Of a DNA stretch of 64,000 nucleotides, positions 26,601 through 37,789 are shown one piece after another. This stretch comes from Enoplolaimus lenunculus. Its lineage: Eukaryota; Nematoda; Enoplea; Enoplida; Thoracostomopsidae. A program made the translations under genes and the position numbers. Every line of letters begins with the position of its first letter. Position 1 is the stretch's first letter. The stretch is taken from positions 30,252 through 94,251 of the forward strand of contig JASANG010002240.1 of NCBI GenBank assembly GCA_030248215.1. The letters are read 5' to 3'. The notes under the pieces are model-generated. The model was not told where the DNA came from. It saw only the letters and a list, made by a program, of their open reading frames with translations, and made no database searches.

Positions 26601-27055
26601 TTCCCGTTTTTTTCCAGAGAAAAATTGCTGCTGTCCCGTTTTCCCATTTGGCCGAAACAGGCCAGTCCCATTGTCCCGTTTTCCCAGCGAAAATTTGCAA
26701 CCGCTTCGTTTTCCCAGGGAAAATTTGCAGCTGTCTCGTTTTCCAATTTGCCCGAAACAAACCTGTCCCGTGTTCCCATCGAAAATTTGCAGTTGTCCCG
26801 TTTTTCCATTGGCCCGAAACAAACCTGTCCCGTTTTCCCGTTTTCCCAGCGCAAAAGTGCAGCTGCCCCGTTTTGCCATTTGCCTGAAACAGGCCTGTCC
26901 CATTTTGCCAGCGAATTTTCGCAGCTATCCCGTTTTCCCATTTGCCCAAAATCAACCGGTCTTGTTTTTCCGTTTGCCCAGCGAAAAATTGCAGCTGTCC
27001 CATTTTCCCATTTGCCCGAAACAGGCCTGTCCCATTTTCCCATCTGCCCGTAATG
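26600..27055. repeat. Minisatellite, unit about 65-70 bp, about seven units
   Basis: Built from modules such as CCCGTTTTCCCATTTG, CCCGAAACA and CAGCGAAAATTTGCAGCTG. Several frames stay open across it on both strands, which explains overlapping apparent reading frames; none looks like a real protein. Confidence 0.85.
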
Positions 27056-27454
27056 CTATCAGCAGGAGTATATGCATAAATTTGCCCCTATTACACTCCT
27101 GTGCCTTGCGGTCCCGCGTGACAGTTGCACACCCCTAAAAGTAACATTGGCCGCTAGTTTCATCTTTGATTACTGCATATACCTTAATAAAAGTAATAAC
27201 TGTTTACATGCCATTTACGCGATACCACACTCTGTTATTCGGTTAGGGACTGTTTATTTCCCATGTCAATTCCTTTGTTTGGTCGGAACTATGTTGCTCG
27301 ACGCATTTTTCTTGATTGAAATATCCGTTAATTTTTTTTCCAAATTTTTATAAAGTTTATGCCTGTTAAGAGGAGTGTCGGTATATGATAGTAATTGGTC
27401 AGTATATTCAACATCTCTGCTCTTGTCTATTTTATAGATTCTTAGGACTTTATG

Positions 27455-27661
27455 CACTGCAAAAAATAGTGAGTCAAATTGACGCTCTCAAAATAGCAGC
27501 CCTCTTTTATTGCTCCCCTCTTTTTCCGACCGCTCTAGTACTCTGCATAAAATGGTGATAAGTCGAATTTGACTACGGCGGAGTCAAACTTTGACTCAGT
27601 TTGGGTAGTCCGGATAATCCTATTTCGGAGGGAGTCAATTTGACTCACCATTTTTGCAGTG
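27455..27661. mobile_element. Family B foldback MITE (about 207 bp)
   Basis: Left end CACTGCAAAAAATAGTGAG and right end CTCACCATTTTTGCAGTG are inverted repeats. The interior is rich in GAGTCAAATTTGACTC-type self-complementary words. No coding capacity. Confidence 0.85.
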
Positions 27662-28016
27662 TACGATCCGCTTAAGTTTAAGATTTTAGCTGTGCGTTAA
27701 TCGTTTTCCCTGGTATCTGGTAGCATAAAGTAAAGATCATTCCTTGTATGCATTGCTTTAATATGTGAACTTGAGAGATGTTTCAGGTTATTTTAACGAT
27801 ATATCAATGATCAATTTTACTAGTACTAGACAACAAACATTTCTGGTCCATGGCTGCCAAAAGAACTTTCTAGGAAACCTAAAGTATTTTTCTATTCAAC
27901 ATTCCGAAATCGTCCAAATCTGAACATACACCAAAGCATACGACTAAGTTTGAGATTACAATACGAATCTATTTGGGTTAGGAACATTTTAGACATTCAA
28001 CAGCTTAATCTAATCG

Positions 28017-28739
28017 TTATCCCCAAACTCCGTCGGCATTTTGCCATCCGCTACGTTTATACTGATAACTTTGATTCAAAATTCGGTTCAAAAATCCAAC
28101 CGCTCCCGACATTGCTGGCCTTCCTGCGGTCCGCGAGCCAGAATCGCGGTACGTCGCCACATCTCGTTTTCCCATCGAAACCGCCGCAAACTGTCTGCCC
28201 CCGCCTCGTTTGCCCATCGAAATGCTCCCGAATCCTTGTCTCTTCGCCGCTTCGCCATTTTCGGGTACCATAAAAACATCCGCCGCCGGTAGTCCATTGA
28301 TCCCGACAATTTGCCCATCTTCTGTCGTTCGTTTTCCGTGCGATTGCCGTTGTTCCAAATATTCAGCGTACCCTGACCTGCCAACTCCCACAGGCCGTTT
28401 TTCGAACAATCGTTTTCGCCGGCCGCCACTCAAATATCTCGCTGCTCCACCACCCACATAAAAGATCACTGTTCGTTTGTTGTCGCTCTTGCTGTCTTCA
28501 TCACTCCTGCGTCGACGCTGAAGCCAAGTAGCATAGGGTCGGAACCGAGTTCCGGCAAACTGTCGAACCGCTCCGCTGCCACCGTTGTTCGCTTGTGCTG
28601 ACGGGGTGTAAGTATTCGATTCAACTCGAACAATTTTAGACGGGAATCGAGCTTCAGTTGAACGAATGGGCACCAGAACAGTCAAAATCGCAACGAACAC
28701 GGCTGATGATAATGCGACTGCAAGCGTCGGTGCTGCCAT
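28017..28739 (-). CDS. Neuropeptide precursor with two SM-amide peptides and a C-terminal W(X6)W-amide peptide
   Basis: A 240-residue intronless preproprotein. Residues about 1-30 form a signal peptide (small polar start, then ALSSAVFVAILTVLV, cleavage near RSTEA). Dibasic KR sites release candidate peptides. QGFGSISM and GGGRQFAAVSM are each followed by GKR, so both would be amidated. A third ends SH-GKR. The extreme C-terminus is KR-SGWQNADGVWG-stop, giving SGWQNADGVW-amide, a W(X6)W-amide like MIP/allatostatin-B and C. elegans NLP-38. GGGRQF recalls NLP-21-type GGARAF peptides. The start is the first ATG before the signal peptide. Processing would occur in the secretory pathway of neurons. 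Its GC content exceeds that of its surroundings. Precursor class is confident; orthology is tentative. Confidence 0.82.
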   Translation of the reverse strand: MAAPTLAVALSSAVFVAILTVLVPIRSTEARFPSKIVRVESNTYTPSAQANNGGSGAVRQFAGTRFRPYATWLQRRRRSDEDSKSDNKRTVIFYVGGGAARYLSGGRRKRLFEKRPVGVGRSGYAEYLEQRQSHGKRTTEDGQIVGINGLPAADVFMVPENGEAAKRQGFGSISMGKRGGGRQFAAVSMGKRDVATYRDSGSRTAGRPAMSGAVGFLNRILNQSYQYKRSGWQNADGVWG

Positions 28740-29114
28740 TTCATAAGTTACGCAAACAGCTTTAAAATGTAAGTTAATTTATATTTTTTCATTCAAATAT
28801 CCAAAACAAGCTGTAATTTGTCGAACTTTTTAGTATTTATTGCAGAATCAAAACAGCTTCTACTGACAGAAATTCAAAATGATTCAGCGTTCAGGTTATG
28901 AGCAAACTAATACGTTTCCAAAGGTATGATAGAAATTTTTTAAACGAAGGGTCTACGAATGAGCTAAATTAACGCTCAAACAGTATTGGCTGAGCAGATT
29001 TAGCGTTTTCAAGGACTTTCGAACTTGTTCCCAAAAGGATGCGCATTGGTAAAAAAATTGTAAATTTATTATAAGACACACTGAGTACACGCAACAAATA
29101 TAATTGCGACGGTG

Positions 29115-29545
29115 AGGACTGTTGGGGCAGCGGGACTGTTGGGATAGCGGAACAGTTGGTACCGCGGAACAGTTCGAACAGCGTTGGGTAAGCGGGACAG
29201 TTGGGACAGTGGGAGAGTTTGGACAATTGGACAGTTGGACAGCTGGACAGTTTGGAAAGCGGGACAGTTGGGACAGCGGGAAAATTAGGACAATTGGAAC
29301 AGTGGGACAGTTGTGACAGCGGGACAGTTGGTACAACGGGATAGTTAGGACAGCGAGACCGGGGGATAGTTGGGACAGCGGGACAGCTGGGGCAGCGGGA
29401 CAGGTGGGACAGCGGGACAGTGAGACAGTTGAGGCTGCTGGGGGACAGTGGGACAATTGTAACAGTTAGAAAAGTCGGGATAGTGGAAGTTCGAGACACT
29501 TGGTCAGTTGGGACAGCAGGACAGTTGGACAGAGAGACAGCTGGG
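29115..29545. repeat. GGGACAGTTG-type 10-bp minisatellite
   Basis: About 40 imperfect decamers of GGGACAGTTG / GGGACAGCGG. Proline/serine-rich frames across it are products of the repeat. It lies upstream (5' side) of the neuropeptide gene. Confidence 0.9.
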
Positions 29546-29726
29546 ACCAAAACAAGGAAAAGCTCCTCCACATAAAAAACGTTTCTTTAATTGGCTTCTC
29601 AGAGGGGACGCCCCCCTGACCACCCGCAATTTCAAGGACCCTAAGCAGGACGGGGGGGTTGCCGCTTCCTGAACCTCCCACTCTAAGCAATTCATTATTG
29701 GAACACTAGCCTGACGGTGGCACACG

Positions 29727-29915
29727 TAAAGATCAGGAGCGGTACGTTTTTCTGTGGGACTAGAATAGAGTATGCTTAAGCTTTAGACAAATTTTTTTGC
29801 TTAGAATACAATAGACTTAAGCTTAGGCTTATAGGAGTATGCTTATTTTTGCGCTTAGGCTTAGGCCTAGACTTAAGCTTACGTAGCTTACGGGAATACT
29901 ATTCAGCGTACTGTA
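29727..29915 (+). mobile_element. Family A element, right end degraded
   Basis: The left end GTAAAGATCAGGAGCGGTACG is clear. TTAGGC arrays follow, with TAGGAGTATGC spacers. The right end is recognisable only as ATACTATTCAGCG. Confidence 0.75.
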
Positions 29916-29919
29916 ATCA

Positions 29920-30555
29920 ATAACATAAACAGTCGATAAACATATGTCGTTTCCTGTGTAAAAATATAAACTGCACAAAAAACTAAGAACAAGAATATAA
30001 TTGAAATAAATGGGACATTAAACCATCAAAACCTTTAAGCTATACCAGCAGAGTAGGCATGCTTAATGAGGCGAATATACCTCAAAATATGCATTTCGTA
30101 TAGTAATGACTATTAGGTTACGAGACAAATTTACACAAAAGACACCGCACATTCGAATTGTTTAGCGCATTCATGCTTAGCAACCTGTGCCATATTTGCA
30201 ATGATCGCATGTCATTAATATCAAATTTCCATACACGTTTGCAGCTGCAGTTTGTTTTTTTTTGCACAAAAATGCGTCGAACGCTTGATCCAATTAAGAT
30301 TGGATTTCGTAGCTTTTAATATTTGTGTCAACAATTTCGAGTACGAAATTTAGATTTTGAATCATTTAAATAATTTAAAATTGTTAAATTGTCGACCACA
30401 AATGTACGGCTTGAATATCCATATGAGGGGTTGGTCGGTTCAATCTGGGCAGGCCTGTGTTGTAATTTTGTGAAACATTTTGAGCAAATCTAAACAGGCA
30501 TTGGTTTGGCTGTGCTAATATACGTTTTGCGGTGATAAGCTTGTACTGGATTGTC
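29920..30555. other. Unannotated AT-rich stretch
   Basis: No gene, RNA gene or repeat structure recognised; stops are frequent in all frames. Confidence 0.6.
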
Positions 30556-30559
30556 GGTC

Positions 30560-30905
30560 CATATAGAGATCAACGGCGGAACGTTTTTCTGTGGGACTGC
30601 AATAGAGTAAGCTTAAGGTTTTAGACTAATTTTTTTGATTGGCTTAGACTTAGGCTTAGGCGTAGGCTTTGAAATATGCTCATTTTACGCCTAGGCTTAG
30701 GCTTAGGCTTAGGCTTAGGCTTTATGCTCATTCTTACACTTAGGATTTGGCTTAGGCTTAATAAGCTTAGGGTTTGGAATATGCTCATTCTTACACTTAG
30801 CCTTTGACTTAGGCTTAGGCTTAGGCTTTGGAATATGCTCATTTTTACACTTAAGGCTTAGGCTTAGGAATATGCCTGTAATACTGTTCCGCCCTAGTTC
30901 TTTAT
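30560..30905 (+). mobile_element. Family A element, longest hexamer array
   Basis: About 345 bp between AGAGATCAACGGCGGAACG and ATACTGTTCCGCCCTAG. The interior shows three rounds of a block ending TTTGGAATATGCTCATTC plus TTAGGC runs, so the array has grown by internal block duplication. Confidence 0.8.
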
Positions 30906-31016
30906 ATTGCCCGGTTGTCTATATCATACGAAGTTGTAAACTGAAAGATCACAGCTTTGACAGCAACGTATAAGTAAATTGAAAGAAAATATAAATATGG
31001 TGAATTATTAACAGAC

Positions 31017-31222
31017 CTGCACATCAAAAAATGGTGAGTCAAATTGACTCTCTCCGAAATAGGCTCTATGGGACTACACAGATTGAGTCAAAATTCGACT
31101 CCGGCAGAGTCAAATTCGATTCACTGAGTCGCATGTTTGACTCTGGATGAGTCGAATTTGACTCAATTTGTGTAGTCCCGTAGAGCCTATTTCGGAGAGA
31201 GACTCACCATTTTTTGCTTTGT
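31017..31222. mobile_element. Family B foldback MITE
   Basis: Near-perfect symmetry: the left half (GAGTCAAATTGACTCTCTC, AAATAGGCTCTATGGGAC) is mirrored by the right half (GTCCCGTAGAGCCTATTTC). A transcript would fold into one long hairpin. Confidence 0.85.
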
Positions 31223-31676
31223 ATCGTGTTCTCGAAGTGATTAAGAGAGTTTTTCTATTAACGCTTCAGCTTTCGTAAACTTTCATTCTAGACATAACTT
31301 CAATTATTTTTAGACATTTCGCATCATCCGCGTGTGCCTAATTCGATTTGGATACTACTTCTATTGTATTGTCTCAACAAAACACTTACGCATCATCCAC
31401 TTTATCTGGTGTCCGCTGTGTGAAAATTTGGAACGACAAAATATTCCCGTTAGTTTTTAAATATCATAGAGGTTGAAAATTGGAAAATTCAAAATTGCAC
31501 ATATGGTAAATTCAGTTATTCTAAAACCGCGTATATAGAAATGGTTTTAATATTTCAGTTTCAATTTTGCACTGTAATTTTTCAAAATCACGGCAGTGGG
31601 AAACTGAATCATAATGACACCGAAATAAAAAGCGAAATATTTGGTTGCATGCAGGCTGTGACCGTTTAAACATAAC

Positions 31677-31925
31677 GGCCAATGTAAAGAACAGGGATGG
31701 AACAGTTTTATAAGCTTATTTCTAAGCGTAAACCTAAGTCTAAGCCTAAGCCGACGCATAAGAATGAGTTTGTTTCTAACCCTAAGCCTAAGCCTAAGCC
31801 TACGCGTAAGAATGAGTTTATTCCTAAGCCTAAGCCTAAGCTTAAGCATAAACCAAACATAAAATTAGTCTAAAGCTTAAGCTAACTCTGTTGTAGTTCA
31901 ACAAAAAATCGTTCCGCAACTGATT
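31677..31925 (-). mobile_element. Family A element, reverse orientation
   Basis: Starts with the opposite terminus (CCAATGTAAAGAACAGGG), carries CCTAAGCCTAAG arrays, and ends CTGTTGTAGTTCAAC then ATCGTTCCGCAACTGAT. Confidence 0.8.
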
Positions 31926-31929
31926 TTTA

Positions 31930-32374
31930 CTTGAGCCGAGATATCAAACAGCCCCCAGAACGGGTCAATAAGACGGGGTAATATATCCTAAACGAATAAG
32001 GTTTTCAATAATGAACAACATCAATGAAATAGTTCTGTGTGCAGAACAAGTCACAAAGCCTACATCCCAAAGCTTATGTATTGAGCCTAAATCGAATACC
32101 TAAAGCCTATGACTCTGTCTAAGATCATTTTCGCACAAGTACAACCGTTCAGCAGAATGACGTGAACTAGTATTAATGCTTACATTTATATTCTGTACAC
32201 TTGAGGGCTTAAATGTAAATTGAAGCGAATTTTAAAGCGTACTTAGCTATACCATGACGAAATATATAATTGAATTAAAGTTTTACATAATTTAGCTAAA
32301 ACTTCGTCTTAAAAACGATGATATGCAAGTGGTTCGCGATCCGGAATAATAATGTTTGATTTTAAGTTTAACAG

Positions 32375-32378
<4 letters not shown>
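31930..32378. other. Unannotated stretch
   Basis: Nothing recognised apart from a few isolated CCTAAA-like hexamers around 32,040-32,120. Confidence 0.5.

Positions 32379-32446
<68 letters not shown>
32379..32446. repeat. AT dinucleotide microsatellite
   Basis: More than 30 consecutive AT units after an ATATATAAATAT lead-in. Confidence 0.95.
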
Positions 32447-32448
<2 letters not shown>

Positions 32449-32518
32449 GATTGTAAACGTGAAGTTCCGTCATACAGACAGCGGGTATTCCGGATTATGA
32501 GTTTCCATATAATTTGTT

Positions 32519-32600
32519 AGGCCCGTGTAAAAATCAGGGGCGGAACGTTTTTCTGTGGAACTAGAAAAGAGTAAGCTTAAGCATTAGATCATTTTTAAAC
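32519..32600 (+). mobile_element. Family A element, left-end fragment
   Basis: GTAAAAATCAGGGGCGGAAC and GAGTAAGCTTAAGC are present; the array and right end are absent. A family B MITE begins about 80 bp further on. Confidence 0.7.
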
Positions 32601-32682
32601 GTTTTTTGTAATCGAGTCAGCCGTTTGAGTATAAAACAAAGTAACTCTTAAATGTTACTTTATATACTTTATACTTTACAGT

Positions 32683-32942
32683 ACACAGCAAAAAATGGCG
32701 AGTCACATTGACTCTCTCTGAAATAGGTTTTTCCGAACTACACAAACTGAGTCAAAATTCGACTCCGCCAGAGTCAAATTCGACTCACTGAGTCGCACGT
32801 TTGACTCTAGCGGAGTCGAATTTGACTCAGTTTGCGCAGTCCGGAAAAGAATATTTCGAAAAGAATCTTGACTCAGTTTGTGTAGTTCGGAAACGCCTGA
32901 TTCGGAAAGAGTCAATTTGAGGCTCACCAATTTTTAGCAGTG
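32683..32942. mobile_element. Family B foldback MITE with internal duplication
   Basis: Ends CAGCAAAAAATGGCGAGTC and ATTTTTAGCAGTGTA. The right arm contains a second GACTCAGTTTGTGTAGTTC block, making this copy about 50 bp longer than the others. Confidence 0.8.
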
Positions 32943-33348
32943 TAATATAAGTAATAGTTAGATCAAATTTCGTTAGAATTTTGAAGATTTACTATTTAAC
33001 TGACATAGGAACAGTCGGTTTGTGTCACTGCGTAAAATATGTTCATTTAAATTCGTTTCTCTCGAACAGGTTGTACACATAAAACTTTACAAAATGCATT
33101 TTCGATTCGTTTTATGGTTTTCACCGTCAAACAGAACCAAATATATTTTGTATCCTTTACCCCTGATTGAAGATAAGTGTATCCAGAGGAAGTCACCGGC
33201 GAACTTATCTTCGACAGTACCGCTTCTAAGACATATGAACTCCCCACATGCTTGACCATTAAGTAGTTTTTGGCCCTTTAATATGTCCTACTGGCTACGT
33301 GCTTCGATCGTAAGATGCTACAGCTTTCGAAAATGTAAACATTTTCGG

Positions 33349-33515
33349 CCAATGTAAAAATCAGGAGCGGAACGTTTCTGCGGGACTGCAGTAGAGTAAG
33401 CTTAAGCGTTAGACGATTTTTTGTGTGCTTTGGCTTAGATTTAAGCTGAGAACGCTTAGGCTTAGGAATATGTTTATACTACTGCTACGGCCGTTGATAC
33501 ATTGACCAACTTTTT
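33349..33515 (+). mobile_element. Family A element, short
   Basis: Left end GTAAAAATCAGGAGCGGAAC; few hexamers remain; right end eroded to ACTGCTACGGCCGTTG. Confidence 0.7.
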
Positions 33516-33839
33516 GTAAATATAATTTCCTAAAAACACTCCTGTTCTGTGATTCTTCTAATTGCGAACAAACGAATGCAACGCTGATCCGGCTTTCACT
33601 TGACAATTGCAGTTGTATGGCGCTGATAAACTGTACGACCGTGCGTTTTTGATCACATTATAGTGCATTGAAGTTTCGCGACACTGACCCCAACCTGAAA
33701 TTTAAATGCTTAAAATTAAATTTAAAATTTATGGCTGCAAAGTCGCGGCTACGGGCGGCCACAAGCATTTTAGATTAACAAAAAATTTCATATACAGAAC
33801 TTTATTGTGAGGGTTGTTACTAAATTTTCTAGCGATTCT

Positions 33840-34055
33840 GCGGCCCATGTAAAGATCAGGGGCAGAACGTTTTTCTGTGCTACCGCATTAGATTAAAGTT
33901 AAGCTTTAGACTAATTTTTTTGCTTGCCTTAAGGCTAAGGCTTAGGCGTTTGTATATGCTCATTGTTAGGCTTAGACTAAGGCTTGGGCTTCGGCTTAGA
34001 CTTAGGAATATGCTTATAATACTGTTCCGCCACTGTTCTTCATATTGGCCGATTT
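33840..34055 (+). mobile_element. Family A element, complete
   Basis: Ends ATGTAAAGATCAGGGGCAG and TGTTCCGCCACTGTTCTTC, with GGCTTAGGCGT, GGCTTAGACTTAGG and CTTATAATACTGTTCC inside. Confidence 0.82.
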
Positions 34056-34104
34056 TGCTAACAATTCCTGATTGCTCGACTGAATTGGCGACGAATCGGC
34101 CGTA

Positions 34105-34475
34105 GGGTTGGTTTTTTCCGGAAACATTTGTATCGACCGGAATACAGCGGTTTTCCGGTTTTCCCGGAAAAAACGGAAAAATTGAAAATCGTGTACTAAT
34201 GCATTTACAACTGCAATAAGGATAGTGAACGATTTGTATATGTTAAAATGACATTAGGAGAATCAAAGTAACTGTATCAACATTGTTAACGCACGATGAT
34301 AAGCCTACTGTACTACAGAGCTGTCATATACCCGATTTCGTTCGATTTTCTATTTTAGAACTATATTACCATATTTAATCAAACAGGAGTTACAAAATTG
34401 ATTTTCCGTTTTTTAACACCCCTCGGAAAAAACGAAAAAATCCGAAAAAAAACACCGTTTTTCCGGTGTTCAACC
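34105..34475. repeat. AT-rich repeat flanked by TTTTCCGG / GGAAAAAACGG blocks
   Basis: Blocks at 34115-34185 and 34400-34475 share TTTCCGG, CGGAAAAAAC and AACCCTGCG-like words in inverted arrangement. Class unknown. Confidence 0.45.
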
Positions 34476-34646
34476 CTGCGTATAGCAATGGGTTTAAACA
34501 GCTAGGAACTAAAATATGTATTAAATTGCTGATCTGTACCAGGGGTATAACCACGATTTCATTTTTGGAGACGATAACTCGCGTGTAAAATAAATCTGTT
34601 TGCTAGCAAGCAGAACAAGCGTTGTGAATATTTTTTAGAGTTTTGG

Positions 34647-34862
34647 GCCAATAACAGAACAGCAGCGGAATAGTGTTATAAGTATATTCCTATAAGCCTA
34701 AATCTAAGCCTAAGCCTAAGCGTAAGAATAAGCATATTCCTATAGCCTAAGCCTAAGCCTAAACCTGAGCCAAGTAAAAAAATTAGTCCAAAGCTTATTA
34801 AGCTTACTCTATTCTAGTCCCACAGAACAATGCTCCGCGCCTGATCGTATACATTGACCGAG
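34647..34862 (-). mobile_element. Family A element, reverse orientation
   Basis: Carries AGCCTAAGCCTAAGCG arrays and TATTCTAGTCCCACAGAAC, then CGCGCCTGATCGTATACATT at its end. Confidence 0.78.
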
Positions 34863-34939
34863 TTTAGTTAAATTATTCTACAGCATGTAAACTTGTATCT
34901 GTTTGAGTATTTCTAAAAATTTCGGTGGGATATAACATA

Positions 34940-35095
34940 CCCGACCGATGCTAGTTTTAGGCGCGTCCCGGTTTCTGGTTAGACTATGAACGAGCATAAT
35001 TAGTTTACACTTTTTTCAACGCTTCGGTTATAGGCTTTAGGCTTACGAATATGCTTAATAATCTACTGTCACGGTTCTAAAAGTAACATTATCCT
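34940..35095 (+). mobile_element. Degraded family A2 element
   Basis: Shows GGCGCGTCCCGGTTTCTGGT, a few TTAGGC-like hexamers and ATCTACTGTCACG then AAAAGTAACATT, all diagnostic of the A2 copies at 49.6 and 57.8 kb but heavily diverged. Confidence 0.5.
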
Positions 35096-35439
35096 ATACC
35101 CTTTCTCTCCGTTGTATACGCCTCTGATATAAACGTATTTCAGAAATTCGCATATAGTATTAATATTACCCCCCCCCCCCCTTCGTGAGCTCTATTATGA
35201 GGAAGGTGACCGCTTTTTACCAGACAAGCACCGCGTGTCACTATCACACGTCATAACATTAATATAATTCGGTTGTATGTTTGATCGAAGCGAAACAATA
35301 TTCCAGCAACGATTACATAAATGAATATATCCTGATCCGTCGCGGACTGCTTCTCCTCGACTTGAGCAAAAAATTCTTCGGACCGACGATACTGAAATTC
35401 AAAGCAATTTTAATGCTTTTATGCAATTTACGACCCATA

Positions 35440-37570
35440 AGCCTGAATATTAACGTAAAAAACCTAACACTAAGCTCGGGCATAAGCCTAAACCTAAACG
35501 TAAATTTATGCCTAAACGTACGCCTAAACGTAAACATACGCCTAAACGTAAACATATGCCTCAACGTAAACATATGCCTAAACGTAAACATATGCCTAAA
35601 CGTAAACATATGCCTAAACGTAAACATATGCCTAAACGTAAACATATGCCTAAACGTAAACATATGCCTAAACGTAAACATATGCCTAAACGTAAACATA
35701 TGCCTCAACGTAAACATATGCCTCAACATAAACATATGCCTCAACGTAAACATATGCCTCAACGTAAACATATGCCTAAACGTAAACATATGCCTAAACG
35801 TAAACATATGCCTAAACGTAAACATATGCCTCAACGTAAACATATGCCTCAACGTAAACATATGCCTCAACGTAAACATATGCCTAAACGTAAACATATG
35901 CCTAAACGTAAACATATGCCTAAACGTAAACATATGCCTCAACGTAAACATATGCCTCAACGTAAACATATGCCTCAACGTAAACATATGCCTAAACGTA
36001 AACATATGCCTAAACGTAAACATATGCCTAAACGTAAACATATGCCTAAACGTAAACATATGCCTAAACGTAAACATATGCCTCAACGTAAACATATGCC
36101 TCAACGTAAACATATGCCTCAACGTAAACATATGCCTAAACGTAAACATATGCCTAAACGTAAACATATGCCTAAACGTAAACATATGCCTAAACGTAAA
36201 CATATGCCTAAACGTAAACATATGCCTCAACGTAAACATATGCCTAAACGTAAACATATGCCTAAACGTAAACATACGCCTAAACGTAAACATATGCCTA
36301 AACGTAAACATATGCCTAAACTTAAACATATGCCTAAACGTAAACATATGCCTAAACGTAAACATATGCCTCAACGTAAACATATGCCTAAACGTAAACA
36401 TATGCCTCAACGTAAACATATGCCTAAACGTAAACATATGCCTAAACGTAAACATATGCCTAAACGTAAACATATGCCTAAACGTAAACATATGCCTAAA
36501 CGTAAACATATGCCTCAACGTAAACATATGCCTAAACGTAAACATATGCCTAAACGTAAACATACGCCTAAACGTAAACATATGCCTAAACGTAAACATA
36601 TGCCTAAACGTAAACATATGCCTAAACGTAAACATATGCCTAAACGTAAACATATGCATCAACGTAAACATATGCCTCAACGTAAACATATGCCTCAACG
36701 TAAACATATGCCTAAACGTAAACATATGCCTAAACGTAAACATATGCCTAAACGTAAACATATGCCTAAACGTAAACATATGCCTCAACGTAAACATATG
36801 CCTCAACGTAAACATATGCCTCAACGTAAACATATGCCTAAACGTAAACATATGCCTAAACGTAAACATATGCCTAAACGTAAACATATGCCTCAACGTA
36901 AACATATGCCTCAACGTAAACATATGCCTCAACGTAAACATATGCCTAAACGTAAACATATGCCTAAACGTAAACATATGCCTAAACGTAAACATATGCC
37001 TAAACGTAAACATATGCCTAAACGTAAACATATGCCTAAACGTAAACATATGCCTAAACGTAAACATATGCCTCAACGTAAACATATGCCTCAACGTAAA
37101 CATATGCCTAAACGTAAACATATGCCTAAACGTAAACATATGCCTAAACGTAAACATATGCCTAAACGTAAACATATGCCTCAACGTAAACATATGCCTA
37201 AACGTAAACATATGCCTAAACGTAAACATACGCCTAAACGTAAACATATGCCTAAACGTAAACATATGCCTAAACGTAAACATATGCCTAAACGTAAACA
37301 TATGCCTCAACGTAAACATATGCCTAAACGTAAACATATGCCTAAACGTAAACATATGCCTTAACGTAAACATATGCCTAAACGTAAACATATGCCTAAA
37401 CGTAAACATATGCCTAAACGTAAACATATGCCTAAACGTAAACATATGCCTCAACGTAAACATATGCCTAAACGTAAACATATGCCTAAACGTAAACATA
37501 TGCCTAAACGTAAACATATGCCTAAACGTAAACATATGCCAAAACGTAAACATATGCCTAAACATAAACA
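35440..37570 (+). repeat. 18-bp satellite, main block (about 118 units)
   Basis: Unit CCTAAACGTAAACATATG with a common variant CCTCAACGTAAACATATG. Read as GCCTAA-ACGTAA-ACATAT it is one TTAGGC-complement hexamer plus two diverged hexamers. The left border grades from plain CCTAAG/CCTAAA hexamers. The 18-bp period keeps three frames open on each strand for hundreds of codons; these are repeat artefacts. The order of A and C variants (runs of three, and the block one C then two A with an ACG variant) recurs, showing duplication of multi-unit blocks. Confidence 0.97.
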
Positions 37571-37789
37571 CACTGTAAAAAATGGGGAGTCAAACTGACT
37601 CTTTCGGAAATAGGCTTTTCCTGACTACACAAACTGAGTGAAATTTGACTCCGCCAGAGTCAAATTGAACTCCCTGAGCGATTCAGTGAATCGAATTTGA
37701 TTCTGGCGGAATAAAATTTGACTCAGTTTGTGTAGTCAGGAAAATCCTATTTCCGAGGGCGTCAATTTGACTACTGATTTTTTACAGTG
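37571..37789. mobile_element. Family B MITE inside the satellite, copy i
   Basis: 219 bp from CACTGTAAAAAATGGGGAG to GATTTTTTACAGTG. It appears identical in sequence and length to 38476-38694. Confidence 0.9.

Larger units (their letters stand above)
25570..27154. mobile_element. Possible composite family A2 element with nested insertions
   Basis: The left end GGCCCAGGTTACTTTCAGGG and right end CCCCTAAAAGTAACATTGGC are inverted and match the family A2 termini at 49.57-49.93 and 57.78-58.02 kb. The interior holds a GC-rich dispersed segment, a complete family A element (26083-26281), a family L fragment, a truncated family A copy and a minisatellite. Pairing of the two ends is inference. Confidence 0.4.

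Noticed and set aside
26546-27138. Overlapping frames of 105-183 codons on both strands
   Set aside because: Products of the 65-70 bp minisatellite; no conserved domain and equal openness in several frames.
28088-28461. Other frames opposite or across the neuropeptide gene
   Set aside because: No signal peptide or processing sites; the minus-strand precursor frame explains the open sequence.
28953-29571. Proline/serine/cysteine-rich frames of 167 and 200 codons
   Set aside because: They lie in the GGGACAGTTG decamer array and reflect its period.
35281-37598. Open frames of 600-765 codons on both strands (ICLNVN, MPKRKH and HMFTFR repeats)
   Set aside because: They arise because the 18-bp satellite period is a multiple of three and its unit lacks stops in these frames; opposite strands are equally open, and codon variants follow DNA-level block duplication.
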